A stretch of DNA of 64,000 nucleotides from Pararhizobium qamdonense (lineage in GTDB: Bacteria; Pseudomonadota; Alphaproteobacteria; Rhizobiales; Rhizobiaceae), in NCBI RefSeq assembly GCF_029277445.1, contig NZ_CP119566.1, forward strand, positions 2,482,001 through 2,546,000. The letters are read 5' to 3'. A model generated the notes under the pieces. That model had not been told where the DNA came from, searched no databases, and saw only the letters and a list, made by a program, of their open reading frames with translations. The translations under genes and the position numbers were made by a program. Of this stretch, positions 36,965 to 46,157 are shown in pieces. Position 1 is the first letter of the stretch. The number at the start of each line of letters is the position of its first letter.

Positions 36965-37798
36965 ATGACCGAGAAAGAGCAAGAACCCCAGCGTTTCAGG
37001 ACCCTGTTCATTTCCGACGTTCATCTGGGTTCAAAGGCCGCCAAGACCGATTATCTCCTCGATTTCCTGCGTGTGACCGAGGCCGAGACGATCATCCTTG
37101 TCGGCGATATTGTCGATGGATGGCGGCTGAAGCGGAGCTGGTACTGGCCGCAATCGTGCAACGACGTCGTCCAGAAACTGCTGCGCAAGGCGCGCAAGGG
37201 CACCCGCATCGTCTACATTCCCGGCAATCACGACGAGTTTATGCGCGATTTTCCAGGCGTGCATTTCGGCGGCATCGAGGTGGCCCAGCGCCACATGCAC
37301 GAGGCTGCCGACGGCCGCAAATATCTGGTGCTGCACGGGGACGAATTCGATGTGGTCGTGCGCAATGCCCGCCTGCTCGCCTATCTCGGCGACTGGGCCT
37401 ATGACACGGCGATCGTCATCAATATCGGCCTGGCTGCCATCCGCCGCCGTCTTGGAATGCCCTACTGGTCGTTTTCCGCCTGGGCGAAGCTGCAGGTCAA
37501 GCATGCCGTCAACTTCATCGGCGAATTCCAGCGCGTGGTGGCCGACGAGGCCCGCCGCGAAAATGCCGATGGCGTCATCTGCGGCCATATCCATCATGCC
37601 GTGATGGAAGACATTGGCGGCATCCGCTATATCAATACCGGCGACTGGGTGGAGAGCTGCACGGCGATCGCCGAGCACCAGGACGGAACCATGGAGCTGA
37701 TTACCTGGCGGGAGCTGAGCAGCGTGCCGGTTACGCGCGAAGACACGACCGAGGTCGAAATCATGATGGCGCGGGCTCTTTCGCAACAGGCGGCCTAA
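36965..37798 (+). CDS. LpxH-like calcineurin-type metallophosphoesterase
   Basis: A 277-residue metallophosphoesterase related to UDP-2,3-diacylglucosamine diphosphatase. Metal ligands are in FISDVHLGS (D-x-H), LVGDIVDGW, IPGNHDEFM, LHGDEFD and ICGHIHHAV; the last four are the standard blocks. Many alphaproteobacteria carry out the lipid A step with LpxI, so this homologue may have another phospholipid or sugar-phosphate substrate. ATG 36965 is chosen because similarity starts soon after; an earlier in-frame start at 36872 is possible. Confidence 0.87.
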   Translation: MTEKEQEPQRFRTLFISDVHLGSKAAKTDYLLDFLRVTEAETIILVGDIVDGWRLKRSWYWPQSCNDVVQKLLRKARKGTRIVYIPGNHDEFMRDFPGVHFGGIEVAQRHMHEAADGRKYLVLHGDEFDVVVRNARLLAYLGDWAYDTAIVINIGLAAIRRRLGMPYWSFSAWAKLQVKHAVNFIGEFQRVVADEARRENADGVICGHIHHAVMEDIGGIRYINTGDWVESCTAIAEHQDGTMELITWRELSSVPVTREDTTEVEIMMARALSQQAA

Positions 37799-37891
37799 AA
37801 CTGCGGCTGGCAGGCGCTGTAGGGAAAACTAGCGGCTGGCGCTGTTCTCAGCTCGCGTGATAAATCCTGCACGTTACTGTCAGGTCCTTCC

Positions 37892-39094
37892 ATGATTCCC
37901 TTGTCTCCGCCTCCCGTTCGCGAGGAAGCGCCGCGTTTTTTCGTGGTGCGGATCGCCTTGCTCTTTTGCGCGCCGCTGGTCGTCAATGGTTTTGCCATGC
38001 CGTATTTTCCGGTTTGGCTGAGCACGTTGTCGCTGAGCGATTTCGAGATCGGCATCATCCTTGCCGTGCCGATGTTCGTGCGCGTCGTCACGGCGCCGCT
38101 GGTCGGGCTTCTGGCCGACAAAATCGGCGAGCGGGCGCAAGTGCTGATCTGGTCGGCCGTGCTGTCCCTGCTGACGGCGCTCGCGCTCTTCGTCTCCCAT
38201 AGTTTCTGGTTCGTGCTGATCATCTATGCCGTCCAGGGCGGCGTGTATGCGCCCTATGTGCCGATCGTCGAGGCGATTGCGCTGACCGGCGTGCGGCGCT
38301 GGGGTTTCGATTATGCGACGATGCGCGTCTGGGGCTCCGTCGCCTTCATCGGCGCGACCATGCTGGGCGGGGTGATGATCGGGCTCTACGGCGGCGCGAT
38401 GGTGCTGCCTGCCATGGCCGGCGGTTTTCTGCTGATGATTGCGCTGACCTTCATTGCGCCACGCGTCGGCAAGCCGCGCCGTCCGTCCACCCTGACGACG
38501 CTCACGGAGCCGCCACCCAAGGCGCTGCGCAAACTGGATCTGCAGCTGCTTTTGATCGGCGTGACGCTGGTCAACGGCAGCCATGCGATGCTGTTTGCCT
38601 TTTCGGCGATCTATTGGCAGCATATCGGCTTTACCGGCACCGAGATCGGTCTTCTCTGGAGTGCGGGGGTTGCCGCTGAAGTCGCGATGTTTTTCTGCGC
38701 GAGAATGATCATCCGGCGGTTCAGCCTGTGGACGATGATCTTTTCAGGCTGCCTCCTTGCCGTCGTACGCTGGATCATCTTTCCGATGGATCTCGGCTTC
38801 TGGGGCTATTTCGCCCTTCAGTGCTTCCACGCCTTCACCTATGCGATCATGCATACGGGGATGCAGAATATCCTGGTGCAGCGCGTTCCGGAGGAACAGG
38901 AATCCTCGGCGCAGGGGCTGTACTTCTTTTATACCGGCATCTTCACGGCGATCTTCACGTTCACTTCCGGCTATTTCTATACCTGGTTTGGTGTGCACGG
39001 CTTCTACTCGATGTCGGTCGTTGCCTTTATCGGCTGCTGTTCTGCCTTTGCCGCCTGGGTTCTTCAGCCCCAAAGGGCGGGACGAGGCGGGTAG
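37892..39094 (+). CDS. MFS transporter (MFS_1-like/HcaT type)
   Basis: A 400-residue integral membrane protein with about twelve hydrophobic segments and the MFS loop motif between helices 2 and 3 (GLLADKIGERAQ). It resembles the PPP/LacY-like MFS_1-like family, whose known member HcaT takes up aromatic acids. Substrate here is unknown. The 3' end overlaps by 31 bp the 3' end of the convergent epimerase gene, so no terminator separates them. Confidence 0.88.
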   Translation: MIPLSPPPVREEAPRFFVVRIALLFCAPLVVNGFAMPYFPVWLSTLSLSDFEIGIILAVPMFVRVVTAPLVGLLADKIGERAQVLIWSAVLSLLTALALFVSHSFWFVLIIYAVQGGVYAPYVPIVEAIALTGVRRWGFDYATMRVWGSVAFIGATMLGGVMIGLYGGAMVLPAMAGGFLLMIALTFIAPRVGKPRRPSTLTTLTEPPPKALRKLDLQLLLIGVTLVNGSHAMLFAFSAIYWQHIGFTGTEIGLLWSAGVAAEVAMFFCARMIIRRFSLWTMIFSGCLLAVVRWIIFPMDLGFWGYFALQCFHAFTYAIMHTGMQNILVQRVPEEQESSAQGLYFFYTGIFTAIFTFTSGYFYTWFGVHGFYSMSVVAFIGCCSAFAAWVLQPQRAGRGG

Positions 39095-40047
39095 ACCAGC
39101 GATCCCTCGTAGTGCAGGCCGGGCTCGCGGTCACGGGCGAGAAGCAGCGGTCCGTCAAGATCGACGAACTCGGCGCCCTCAGCCAAAAGCACCGCCGGCG
39201 CCATGCCGAGCGACGTGCCGACCATGCAGCCGACCATGATTTTCAGGTTGAGTGCCCGCGCCGCATCGCGCATGCGCAGCGCCTCTGTCAGGCCGCCGGT
39301 CTTGTCGAGCTTGATATTGACGGCGTCATAAAGCCCCGCAAGTTTCGGCAGGTCCTCGGTCTTGTGGACGCTTTCATCGGCGCAGACCGGAACGGGGCGG
39401 CTGATGGAGGCGAGCGGCGCATCGTGTCCTGCGGGAAGCGGCTGCTCGATCAAGGATACTCCCGATTCGGCGCAGACGGCGAAATGATAGGCGAGGTTGT
39501 TTTCCGTCCAGCCTTCATTGGCATCGAGAATAATGGCGCTATCTGGGGCCGCCGCCCGCACGGCGCGGATCCGCGAGGCATCGTCGGCCGTTCCGACCTT
39601 GACCTTCAAAAGCGCCCGGTGCGCATAACGTGCGGTTTGCGCCGCCATGGCCTCGGGCTCACCGAGCGAAATCGTATAGGCGGTGGTCAGCGGGCGGGGC
39701 TCAGCAAGACCGGCCAGCGTGAAGGCGGGAATGCCGGCTTTTTTCGCTTCCAGATCCCAAAGCGCGCAATCGACAGCATTGCGCGCCGCGCCGCCTTGCA
39801 TGGTCTGCCGCAACTCCTCGCGGCCGATGCCAGCCTCGATCTGCGGGCGCATCGTTTCGATTGCCGCCAGAACGCTGTCGATGGTTTCACCGTAGCGCCC
39901 ATAGGGCACGCATTCGCCGATGCCAGAAAATCCGCCTTCGGAAACATGGCAGGTCACCACGGAGGCGGTGGTCTTGCTGCCGCGCGAAATCGTGAAACTG
40001 CCTGAGATCGGAAAGTGTTCGGCAATGGTTTTCATCTGGCGGGTCAT
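39064..40047 (-). CDS. dgcA: Dipeptide epimerase / N-acetyl-D-glutamate racemase DgcA-like (enolase superfamily)
   Basis: A 327-residue enolase-superfamily enzyme of the muconate-lactonizing subgroup. The catalytic Lys pair is in LKVKVG, the metal ligands in ILDANEGW, LIEQPLP and CADESVH, and the second catalytic Lys in KLDKTGG. These fit L-Ala-D/L-Glu epimerases and the related DgcA racemase of alphaproteobacteria. The DgcN partner gene is not adjacent, so peptidoglycan peptide recycling is equally possible. ATG 40047 has AGGAG six bases upstream. Confidence 0.82.
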   Translation of the reverse strand: MTRQMKTIAEHFPISGSFTISRGSKTTASVVTCHVSEGGFSGIGECVPYGRYGETIDSVLAAIETMRPQIEAGIGREELRQTMQGGAARNAVDCALWDLEAKKAGIPAFTLAGLAEPRPLTTAYTISLGEPEAMAAQTARYAHRALLKVKVGTADDASRIRAVRAAAPDSAIILDANEGWTENNLAYHFAVCAESGVSLIEQPLPAGHDAPLASISRPVPVCADESVHKTEDLPKLAGLYDAVNIKLDKTGGLTEALRMRDAARALNLKIMVGCMVGTSLGMAPAVLLAEGAEFVDLDGPLLLARDREPGLHYEGSLVYPPRPALWG

Positions 40048-40157
40048 GGCGTTCTCCTGTGTCTTCCATGGCGCAGCTGGCAACCGTTTGGTACGGAAAC
40101 GTTTCAATCGGTGACAGACCGGGTTCTAGCGGCTATGAGTCGCTGACGTTTTATCAA

Positions 40158-41330
40158 ATGCAGCCATCTCCGGAAGACCTAACACACGTGACGCGTTCCC
40201 AACTGAAAACCGATACCGACGTCGAGCTCGCAGAAGCTGACGATGGCAGCACCCGGGCCTATCGGTTTAGCGGCGATTGGCGCAGCGTCTCCATTCACCT
40301 GGCAACGCCGAAGCTGGATGCGTTTGCGGCCAAGGGCGGCGAGGCAGGCGAGGTGGATCTGAGCGGCGTCACTGCGATGGACACGGCCGGCGCCTGGGTC
40401 ATCCGCCGTTTCATGACGCAGATCGGCGACGTGAAGCTGACCAGCGACAAGCCGCGCTATATTGAACTCCTGAGCGCCTTGCCGGAGGCGCTGCCCGAGC
40501 CGGCCGAAGACGGCAAGAGCGCCAGATCGCTGTTTGTCCGCATCTTTACCCCGGTTGGCAATTCGGTCGTCTCCGCCTGGGAAGACACCGTTGCCGCGAT
40601 GTTCATTCTCGGGTCGGCGGTGCGCGGTGCGCAATTGAAGCTTGGCCGCCAGAGCGGTGTGTCGCCGGCGGCCATTATCAACCAGATCGATCGCATGGGT
40701 GTCCAGGCGGTGCCGATCATCCTGTTGATGTCGTTTCTGATCGGCGCGATCATTGCCCAGCAGGGAGCGTTCCAGCTGCGCTATTTCGGCGCCGAACTCT
40801 TCGTCGTCGATCTCGTCGGCATCCTGCAACTGCGTGAAATCGGCGTTTTGCTCACCGCCATCATGATCGCCGGCCGTTCCGGCAGCGCGATCACGGCCGA
40901 AATCGGCTCTATGAAGATGCGCGAGGAAATCGATGCGCTGAAAGTCATGGGACTGAGCCCGATCGGCGTCCTGGTATTTCCAAGGCTGGTGGCGCTGACC
41001 GTGGCGCTGCCGCTGTTGACGATCATCGCCAATTTTTCTGCGCTCACGGGTGCTGCCGTGGTGACCTGGAGCTATTCCGGCATCACATTCTCCACCTTTT
41101 TGGCGCGCCTTCAGGAAGCAGTCGATTTTTCCTCTGTCCTGGCCGGCATGATCAAGGCGCCCTTCATGGCGCTGATCATCGGTGTGGTTGCCGCCGTTGA
41201 AGGCTTGAAGGTCGGCGGCAGCGCCGAATCGCTTGGCAAGCACGTGACCCAGTCGGTGGTGAAGTCGATCTTCGTGGTCATTCTCGTCGATGGCCTGTTT
41301 GCGATCTTCTATGCGGCGATCAATTTCTGA
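40158..41330 (+). CDS. MlaE-type ABC permease with fused N-terminal STAS-like domain
   Basis: Permease of a retrograde or anterograde phospholipid ABC transporter in the inner membrane. The N-terminal ~130 residues form a STAS-like module (VDLSGVTAMDTAGAWVIRRF), the part that is separate MlaB in E. coli; the C-terminal ~260 residues are the MlaE domain with five to six membrane helices (GALQ-type QGAFQLRYFGAELFVVDLV, IAGRSGSAITAEIGSMKM). The start is uncertain: ATG 40158 lacks a clear ribosome-binding site and a longer frame starts at 40059. It overlaps the ATPase gene at TGATG. Confidence 0.9.
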   Translation: MQPSPEDLTHVTRSQLKTDTDVELAEADDGSTRAYRFSGDWRSVSIHLATPKLDAFAAKGGEAGEVDLSGVTAMDTAGAWVIRRFMTQIGDVKLTSDKPRYIELLSALPEALPEPAEDGKSARSLFVRIFTPVGNSVVSAWEDTVAAMFILGSAVRGAQLKLGRQSGVSPAAIINQIDRMGVQAVPIILLMSFLIGAIIAQQGAFQLRYFGAELFVVDLVGILQLREIGVLLTAIMIAGRSGSAITAEIGSMKMREEIDALKVMGLSPIGVLVFPRLVALTVALPLLTIIANFSALTGAAVVTWSYSGITFSTFLARLQEAVDFSSVLAGMIKAPFMALIIGVVAAVEGLKVGGSAESLGKHVTQSVVKSIFVVILVDGLFAIFYAAINF

Positions 41331-42181
41331 TGGGAGAGGTTTTGCCGGTGGATGTAGAGGACGAGATGACAGACGACGCGGTGAAACAGCCGGGTGAAGA
41401 CGGCACGGAAGTCATCCTGTCGGTAAAGGACCTGACCGTCGGTTTCGGCTCCAATATCGTTCTCGACAAGCTGAACCTGGACATCTATCGCGGCGAAATT
41501 CTCGGTTTCGTCGGGGCGTCGGGCACCGGCAAATCGGTGCTGATGCGCACGGTTCTGCGGCTTTTGCCGCGCCGCTCCGGCTCGATCAAGATTCTCGGCG
41601 TCGAATATGATGCCGTCAGCGAAGAGGAACGCATGGAGCTCGACATGCGCCTGGGCGTGCTATTCCAGCACGGCGCGCTGTTTTCCTCCCTGACGGTCAA
41701 GGAGAACATTCAGGTGCCGATGCGGGAATATCTCAACCTGCCGCAGGAGCTGATGGACGAGCTGGCCCGGTTGAAGATCGATATGGTGGGTCTCGCGCCG
41801 GAAGCGGCCGACAAGTTTCCGTCCGAACTCTCCGGCGGCATGATCAAGCGCGCGGCTCTGGCACGCGCTTTGGCGCTCGATCCCGACCTTGTCTTCCTCG
41901 ATGAACCGACCTCCGGGCTTGACCCGATCGGGGCGGCGGAGTTCGATAATCTGATCGCCAAACTGCGCGACACCCTGGGATTGACCGTGTATATGGTGAC
42001 TCACGACCTCGACAGCCTGTTTTCGGTCTGCGACCGGATTGCGGTGCTCGGCAAGAAGAAGGTTCTGGTCGAAGGCACGATCGAGGACATGCTGGCCTGC
42101 GACGACGAGTGGGTGACCTCCTACTTCCAGGGCAAGCGCGCGCGTTCGATCGTGCGCGACGATGACACGAAAGCCTCCTGA
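41330..42181 (+). CDS. MlaF-type ABC transporter ATP-binding protein
   Basis: ATPase of the Mla-like lipid transporter, 283 residues. Walker A is GASGTGKSV, the Q-loop is LFQHGALFSSLTV, the signature is LSGGMIKRAALARAL (SGGM, as in Mla ATPases), and Walker B is LVFLDEPTSGLD. The ATG shares bases with the permease stop (TGATG), showing translational coupling. An in-frame ATG 12 codons later is possible. Confidence 0.93.
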   Translation: MGEVLPVDVEDEMTDDAVKQPGEDGTEVILSVKDLTVGFGSNIVLDKLNLDIYRGEILGFVGASGTGKSVLMRTVLRLLPRRSGSIKILGVEYDAVSEEERMELDMRLGVLFQHGALFSSLTVKENIQVPMREYLNLPQELMDELARLKIDMVGLAPEAADKFPSELSGGMIKRAALARALALDPDLVFLDEPTSGLDPIGAAEFDNLIAKLRDTLGLTVYMVTHDLDSLFSVCDRIAVLGKKKVLVEGTIEDMLACDDEWVTSYFQGKRARSIVRDDDTKAS

Positions 42182-42274
42182 CAGCGCTGCATGACAGGAA
42201 CGACGAATTGAAGCCGACTGATTAATTGAAGCAAGGAGCCGCGTTGGCGGCGTCCCCCAAGGGTACCGGTAGCA

Positions 42275-43645
42275 ATGGAAACAAAAGCCAATTACGCCAT
42301 CGTCGGATTTTTCACCGTCGCGGTCATCTTCGCGGCCTTCGGCTTTGTCTACTGGATGTCCCAATATGGCAGAAGCGGCGAAATGGCTGAGCTTGTCATC
42401 AGCATCCCTGGCTCGGCCAACGGCTTGAGCGTCGGATCGCCTGTGCGCTTCAACGGTATCCCCGTCGGTTCGGTGCGCAGCCTTGCCATCAATTCCAACG
42501 ATCCGCGCTATTCCGTTGCCGTGACCGAGGTGTCGGCCGATGCGCCGGTGCTGAAATCGACCACGGCAACCCTGGAAATCCAGGGTCTGACGGGGGCTGC
42601 CTATATCGAGCTCAGCGGCGGCAACAAGGGTGACGAGAATATCCTGCGCAAGGCGCTGGATACCGGCACATCCGCACAGCTGACCGCCGACCAGTCCAGC
42701 GTCACCAGCCTTCTGGCCACCGCCGACAAGATTCTCGACCGCGCCAATGACGCGATCGGCGACATCCAGGGCTTCGTCAAGGATGTGCGCGGGCCGTTGA
42801 CCAATACGATCTCCAATGCCGACCGTTTCACCCGGTCGCTGGCCGACAATTCGGAAGGCATCGACAAATTCCTGGAAAGCGTCAGCGCGCTGTCGACCTC
42901 GATCACGTCAGCGGCGAGCAAGCTCGATTCCACCCTGTCTGCCGCCGATACGCTGGTCAAATCGGTTGATCCAAGGAAGATCGACAATATCGTCGCCAAT
43001 GTTGAGAAGATGAGCAACGACCTGAGCGCTGCGTCCTCCGGCGTGGCCGATACCATCGCCTCGTTCAAGAAGACGGCCGATACCTATGAACGGTTTGGCG
43101 AAAAGGCGACGGCATCGCTCGATCGTGTCGATCTGCTGATTGCCTCCATCGACACGCAGAAGGTCTCCGGCGTCGTCAACGACGTCTCGGCGGCCAGCGC
43201 CGATGCCCGCAAGGCGGTTGCGTCGGTTGCGGATTTTGCCGAGAGCATCAAGGGCCGCCAGAATGATATCGACCAGACGATCACCGACGTCACGCAAATG
43301 GCCAACAAGCTGAATGCCGCGTCGAGCCGCGTCGATGGCATCCTGGTCAAGCTCGACGGTTTCCTGGGCGATGCGGATGCGCCGTCGCTGTCTGCGGACG
43401 CCCGCGCCACGCTTCAGTCCTTCCGCAAGGTTGCCGACAATCTGAATGCGCAGATCGGTCCGATCGCGGAAAACCTCAAGCGTTTCTCGGGGTCTGGCCT
43501 GCGCGATATCGAAGCACTGGTCAGCGATACCCGCCGGACCGTCAATTCGCTCGATACGACGATTTCGACCTTCGACAAGAATCCGCAGCGGCTGCTGTTC
43601 GGAGGCGAAACGGTCAAGCAATATGACGGACGCACGCGCCGCTGA
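42275..43645 (+). CDS. MlaD/MCE-family lipid-binding protein
   Basis: A 456-residue substrate-binding component. One N-terminal membrane anchor (about residues 8-30, FFTVAVIFAAFGFVYWM) is followed by an MCE domain (about 38-115, ANGLSVGSPVRFNGIPVGSV) and a long helical, Ser/Ala/Asp-rich C-terminal region expected to build a hydrophobic tunnel. It is the third gene of the operon. E. coli MlaD is much shorter (183 residues), so this is the longer form that may span more of the periplasm. Confidence 0.92.
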   Translation: METKANYAIVGFFTVAVIFAAFGFVYWMSQYGRSGEMAELVISIPGSANGLSVGSPVRFNGIPVGSVRSLAINSNDPRYSVAVTEVSADAPVLKSTTATLEIQGLTGAAYIELSGGNKGDENILRKALDTGTSAQLTADQSSVTSLLATADKILDRANDAIGDIQGFVKDVRGPLTNTISNADRFTRSLADNSEGIDKFLESVSALSTSITSAASKLDSTLSAADTLVKSVDPRKIDNIVANVEKMSNDLSAASSGVADTIASFKKTADTYERFGEKATASLDRVDLLIASIDTQKVSGVVNDVSAASADARKAVASVADFAESIKGRQNDIDQTITDVTQMANKLNAASSRVDGILVKLDGFLGDADAPSLSADARATLQSFRKVADNLNAQIGPIAENLKRFSGSGLRDIEALVSDTRRTVNSLDTTISTFDKNPQRLLFGGETVKQYDGRTRR

Positions 43646-43736
43646 TTCGAGCATAACGGCAATCATCGGGACGGGAATTGGCGCTGAGACCACCAGCGAA
43701 CAGCGCTTTGCTTCCATCGACGTGACGTTTGCGTGG

Positions 43737-43763
43737 CAAGGCTGCACGCCTTGGCGGTTTTTT
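43737..43763 (+). terminator. Possible terminator or attenuator after the mlaD-like gene
   Basis: CAAGGC/GCCTTG (43737-43742 with 43748-43753) forms a 6-bp stem followed after four bases by TTTTTT. It lies 90 bp past the mlaD-like stop and about 90 bp before the lipoprotein gene, so the last operon gene may be expressed at a lower level or from its own promoter. Confidence 0.5.
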
Positions 43764-43855
43764 AACCTATCCGCAGCGGTTTAACTGCTTTTTTGGCTTG
43801 TTTTGACCGGATCAGCCTCTACGTTGCTGCTGATTGGCGAAGGATAGTGTTTGCA

Positions 43856-44470
43856 ATGAATTTTCCCGGTATGTCGTTTGGTCGTAAGGCAGGTTTGATC
43901 CGGGCCTGTTCTGCACTCCTTCTTGCCGCCACGCTTTCCGCCTGTGCCGGCAAGGCCAATAACGATACCTATAGCCTGTCCGCTTCGCCCGTCGTCGAGG
44001 GGCCGTCGTCGAGCAAAAAGCAGATCCTCGTTCCCGAGCCGACGGCGCTGAAGGCACTGGATAGCGATCAGGTGGTGATCCGGCTGTCGGGTTCGGAAAT
44101 CCAGTATCTGGCCAAATCGCAGTGGAGCGACCGCCTGCCGAAAATGGTGCAGGCAAAGCTGGTGCAGGCCTTTGAGAATACCGGCAAGATCGGTGGCGTC
44201 GGCAAGCCGGGCGAGGGGCTCGCCATCGACTATCAGGTGATCACCGAAATCCGCTCGTTCGAAATATCGACGGCTGGCTCCGATACCGCCGTCGTGGAAA
44301 TTTTCGCCAAGATCCTCAATGATCGCACCGGCACTGTCGGGGCACAAAAGGCATTTCGCGCCACCGTTCCGGTGCGCGGAAGCGGAGCGCCGGCATTCGT
44401 CGCGGGTCTTGACGTTGCATTTGCACAGGTGGCCGGCGAGATCGTCCGCTGGACGCTGAAAGCGATCTGA
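43856..44470 (+). CDS. ABC-type transport auxiliary lipoprotein (PqiC/Mla-associated)
   Basis: A 204-residue lipoprotein. The signal peptide ends in the lipobox LSAC near residue 30, so the mature protein begins with a lipid-anchored Cys and probably sits in the outer membrane. The rest fits the ABC_trans_aux domain (YSLSASPVVEG, SEIQYLAKSQWSDRLPKMVQ). Such lipoproteins complete MCE-type lipid transport systems, taking the place of MlaA/MlaC partners. AGGATAG precedes ATG 43856; a longer frame from 43793 has no signal peptide at its start. Confidence 0.9.
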   Translation: MNFPGMSFGRKAGLIRACSALLLAATLSACAGKANNDTYSLSASPVVEGPSSSKKQILVPEPTALKALDSDQVVIRLSGSEIQYLAKSQWSDRLPKMVQAKLVQAFENTGKIGGVGKPGEGLAIDYQVITEIRSFEISTAGSDTAVVEIFAKILNDRTGTVGAQKAFRATVPVRGSGAPAFVAGLDVAFAQVAGEIVRWTLKAI

Positions 44471-44500
44471 TCGGGCAAGATCCCGATCAGGCAACCGGGA

Positions 44501-44764
44501 TCAGGCCACCACGATCCGGTTGACGGTTTCCGCAACGCCTTCGACTGAGTTTGCGGCTTCTTCTGCCCGCTCCACCTCTTCGATGGTCGCTACCGTGCCG
44601 CTGAGCACGATCGTGTTTCCCTTCGAGATCACCGAAATATCCGATGCGTCCAGTCCGTCTACGGTGGCCAGGCAATTGGCGACCCGCGTTTCGAGATCCG
44701 CCTCATCGCCCTCGATCAACTCTTCGGGCGTTTTGCCGTAGAATGTGCGCTCTTTGAAAACCAT
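44501..44764 (-). CDS. BON-domain protein
   Basis: An 87-residue protein consisting of one BON domain (about 20-86: LETRVANCLATVDGLDASDISVISKGN... and GVAETVNRIVV). No signal peptide is seen, so unlike OsmY it is probably cytoplasmic, or the start is mis-chosen. ATG 44764 has GGAG nine bases upstream; an in-frame ATG at 44806 is less likely. BON domains bind phospholipid, which may relate to the adjacent lipid-transport operon, though the genes converge. Confidence 0.83.
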   Translation of the reverse strand: MVFKERTFYGKTPEELIEGDEADLETRVANCLATVDGLDASDISVISKGNTIVLSGTVATIEEVERAEEAANSVEGVAETVNRIVVA

Positions 44765-44920
44765 GGCTTTGTGCTCCGATGCGGTTATGCGCGGATAACG
44801 CGGCATTGAGCCTTTTGTTCAGCCCTGTTCCATTCGAAACAGCACAGATAAGCGGCGCGTGAGACTGTTGGATCACTGGATGAGACGAACTCATCAGGAA
44901 CCAACAGAGGAGATTTCAGC

Positions 44921-45175
44921 ATGCGCAAGTTCATTCTTTCCGCCGCCGTCGCAGTCATTGCCGCCGTCTCGTTTGCCGCACCGTCGCAGGCCGGCGGACA
45001 TCACCATCACGGCCGTCACCATGGCGGATTCTCCATCGGCTTCTACAACACGGGCTATTATGGCGATGGCTATTATGGCGGCGGCTATTATGAGCCGTCC
45101 TGCTACACCAAAAAAGTGAAGCGCTGGGACCGCTGGGGTAACCTGCATATCCGCCGCATCAAGATCTGCGACTGA
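44921..45175 (+). CDS. Small exported His/Gly/Tyr-rich protein
   Basis: An 84-residue protein with a signal peptide (about 1-24, ending in SQA). The mature part begins with a His-rich run (GGHHHHGRHHGG), then YYGDGYYGGGYYEPSC and a basic C-terminal segment with two Cys (SCYTKK ... KICD). The histidines suggest metal binding in the periplasm; this is inference. The ribosome-binding site AGGAGA lies nine to ten bases upstream. Similar small proteins are common and unnamed in rhizobia. Confidence 0.83.
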   Translation: MRKFILSAAVAVIAAVSFAAPSQAGGHHHHGRHHGGFSIGFYNTGYYGDGYYGGGYYEPSCYTKKVKRWDRWGNLHIRRIKICD

Positions 45176-45195
45176 CACGCACTCTTCAGGCAACA

Positions 45196-45226
45196 AAAAT
45201 CCGGCCGTTGACAGCGGCCGGATTTT
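45196..45226. terminator. Bidirectional terminator between the small exported protein gene and hemF
   Basis: A 12-bp perfect stem (AAAATCCGGCCG/CGGCCGGATTTT) with a 7-nt loop carries A and T runs at its ends, so it can work in both directions for the convergent genes. Confidence 0.85.
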
Positions 45227-45245
45227 GGCATTCCAGGCATTCCTC

Positions 45246-46157
45246 TCAGGGCCAGCGAACCACGGGCGGCAGCGAGGACAGGATCGAATCGACATTGCCG
45301 CCGGTTTTCAGGCCGAAGATCGTGCCGCGATCGTAGAGCAGGTTGAATTCGACATAGCGGCCACGGCGCACCAGCTGCTCGTCGCGATCTTCCTCGGTCC
45401 AGGGTCTGTTGAAATTGGCGCGCACGATCTTGGGATAGATCAGGCTGAAGGCCTTGCCGACATCCTGGGTGAAGGCGAAGTCGGCCTCCCAGCCGCCTTT
45501 TTCCTCGCCGGAATGCAGCCAGTCGAAAAAGATGCCGCCGATGCCGCGGGATTCGTTGCGGTGTTTCAGGAAGAAATACTCGTCGCACCAATCCTTGAAG
45601 CGCGGGTAATCGGCAACGGCGTGGCGCCGGCAGGCGATCTCCATGCCGCGATGAAACAGCATCGTATCCGGATCGGTCTGCGTGCGGCGGCTGTCGAGAA
45701 CCGGCGTGAGATCGGCGCCGCCGCCAAACCAGTGGCTGGTGGTGACGACCATGCGGGTGTTCATGTGCACGGCGGGCACGTTCGGATTGACCGGATGGGC
45801 AATCAGCGAAATGCCGGACGCCCAGAAGGTCGGGTCTTCCTCGGCGCCGGGGATCTGGCTGCGGAATTCCGGCGAGAATTCGCCGTGGACGGTGGATGTG
45901 TGAACGCCGACCTTTTCAAAAACCCGGCCGTCCATCATCGACATGCGGCCACCGCCACCGGCCCCGTTGTCACGCAGCCAGTCCTTGCCGATGAAGCGCC
46001 CCGGCTCGCGGTCGGACAAAGGGCCTGCCAGTTCGTCCTCGATGGTCTCGAACGCGGCGCAGATGCTGTCGCGCAGGGACTGGAACCAGGCCGTTGCTCT
46101 CGCCTTCTTGTCTTCGATATCCGCAGGCAATCCCTGCGGCAGGTTGGGTCGTTCCAT
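45246..46157 (-). CDS. hemF: Oxygen-dependent coproporphyrinogen III oxidase
   Basis: Aerobic heme-synthesis enzyme converting coproporphyrinogen III to protoporphyrinogen IX. The 303-residue protein has [31 protein letters not shown], and the signature [14 protein letters not shown] region followed by [23 protein letters not shown] 46157 (MERPN) has AGGAT upstream; an in-frame start 13 codons earlier is less likely. No FixK/Fnr dyad (TTGAT-N4-ATCAA) is visible upstream. Confidence 0.96.
   Translation of the reverse strand: MERPNLPQGLPADIEDKKARATAWFQSLRDSICAAFETIEDELAGPLSDREPGRFIGKDWLRDNGAGGGGRMSMMDGRVFEKVGVHTSTVHGEFSPEFRSQIPGAEEDPTFWASGISLIAHPVNPNVPAVHMNTRMVVTTSHWFGGGADLTPVLDSRRTQTDPDTMLFHRGMEIACRRHAVADYPRFKDWCDEYFFLKHRNESRGIGGIFFDWLHSGEEKGGWEADFAFTQDVGKAFSLIYPKIVRANFNRPWTEEDRDEQLVRRGRYVEFNLLYDRGTIFGLKTGGNVDSILSSLPPVVRWP

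Noticed and set aside
44467..44490. Hairpin CTGATCGGG/CCCGATCAG covering the stop of the lipoprotein gene as a terminator
   Set aside because: The stem is perfect (9 bp), but there is no U-tract on either side, so I did not call it a terminator.
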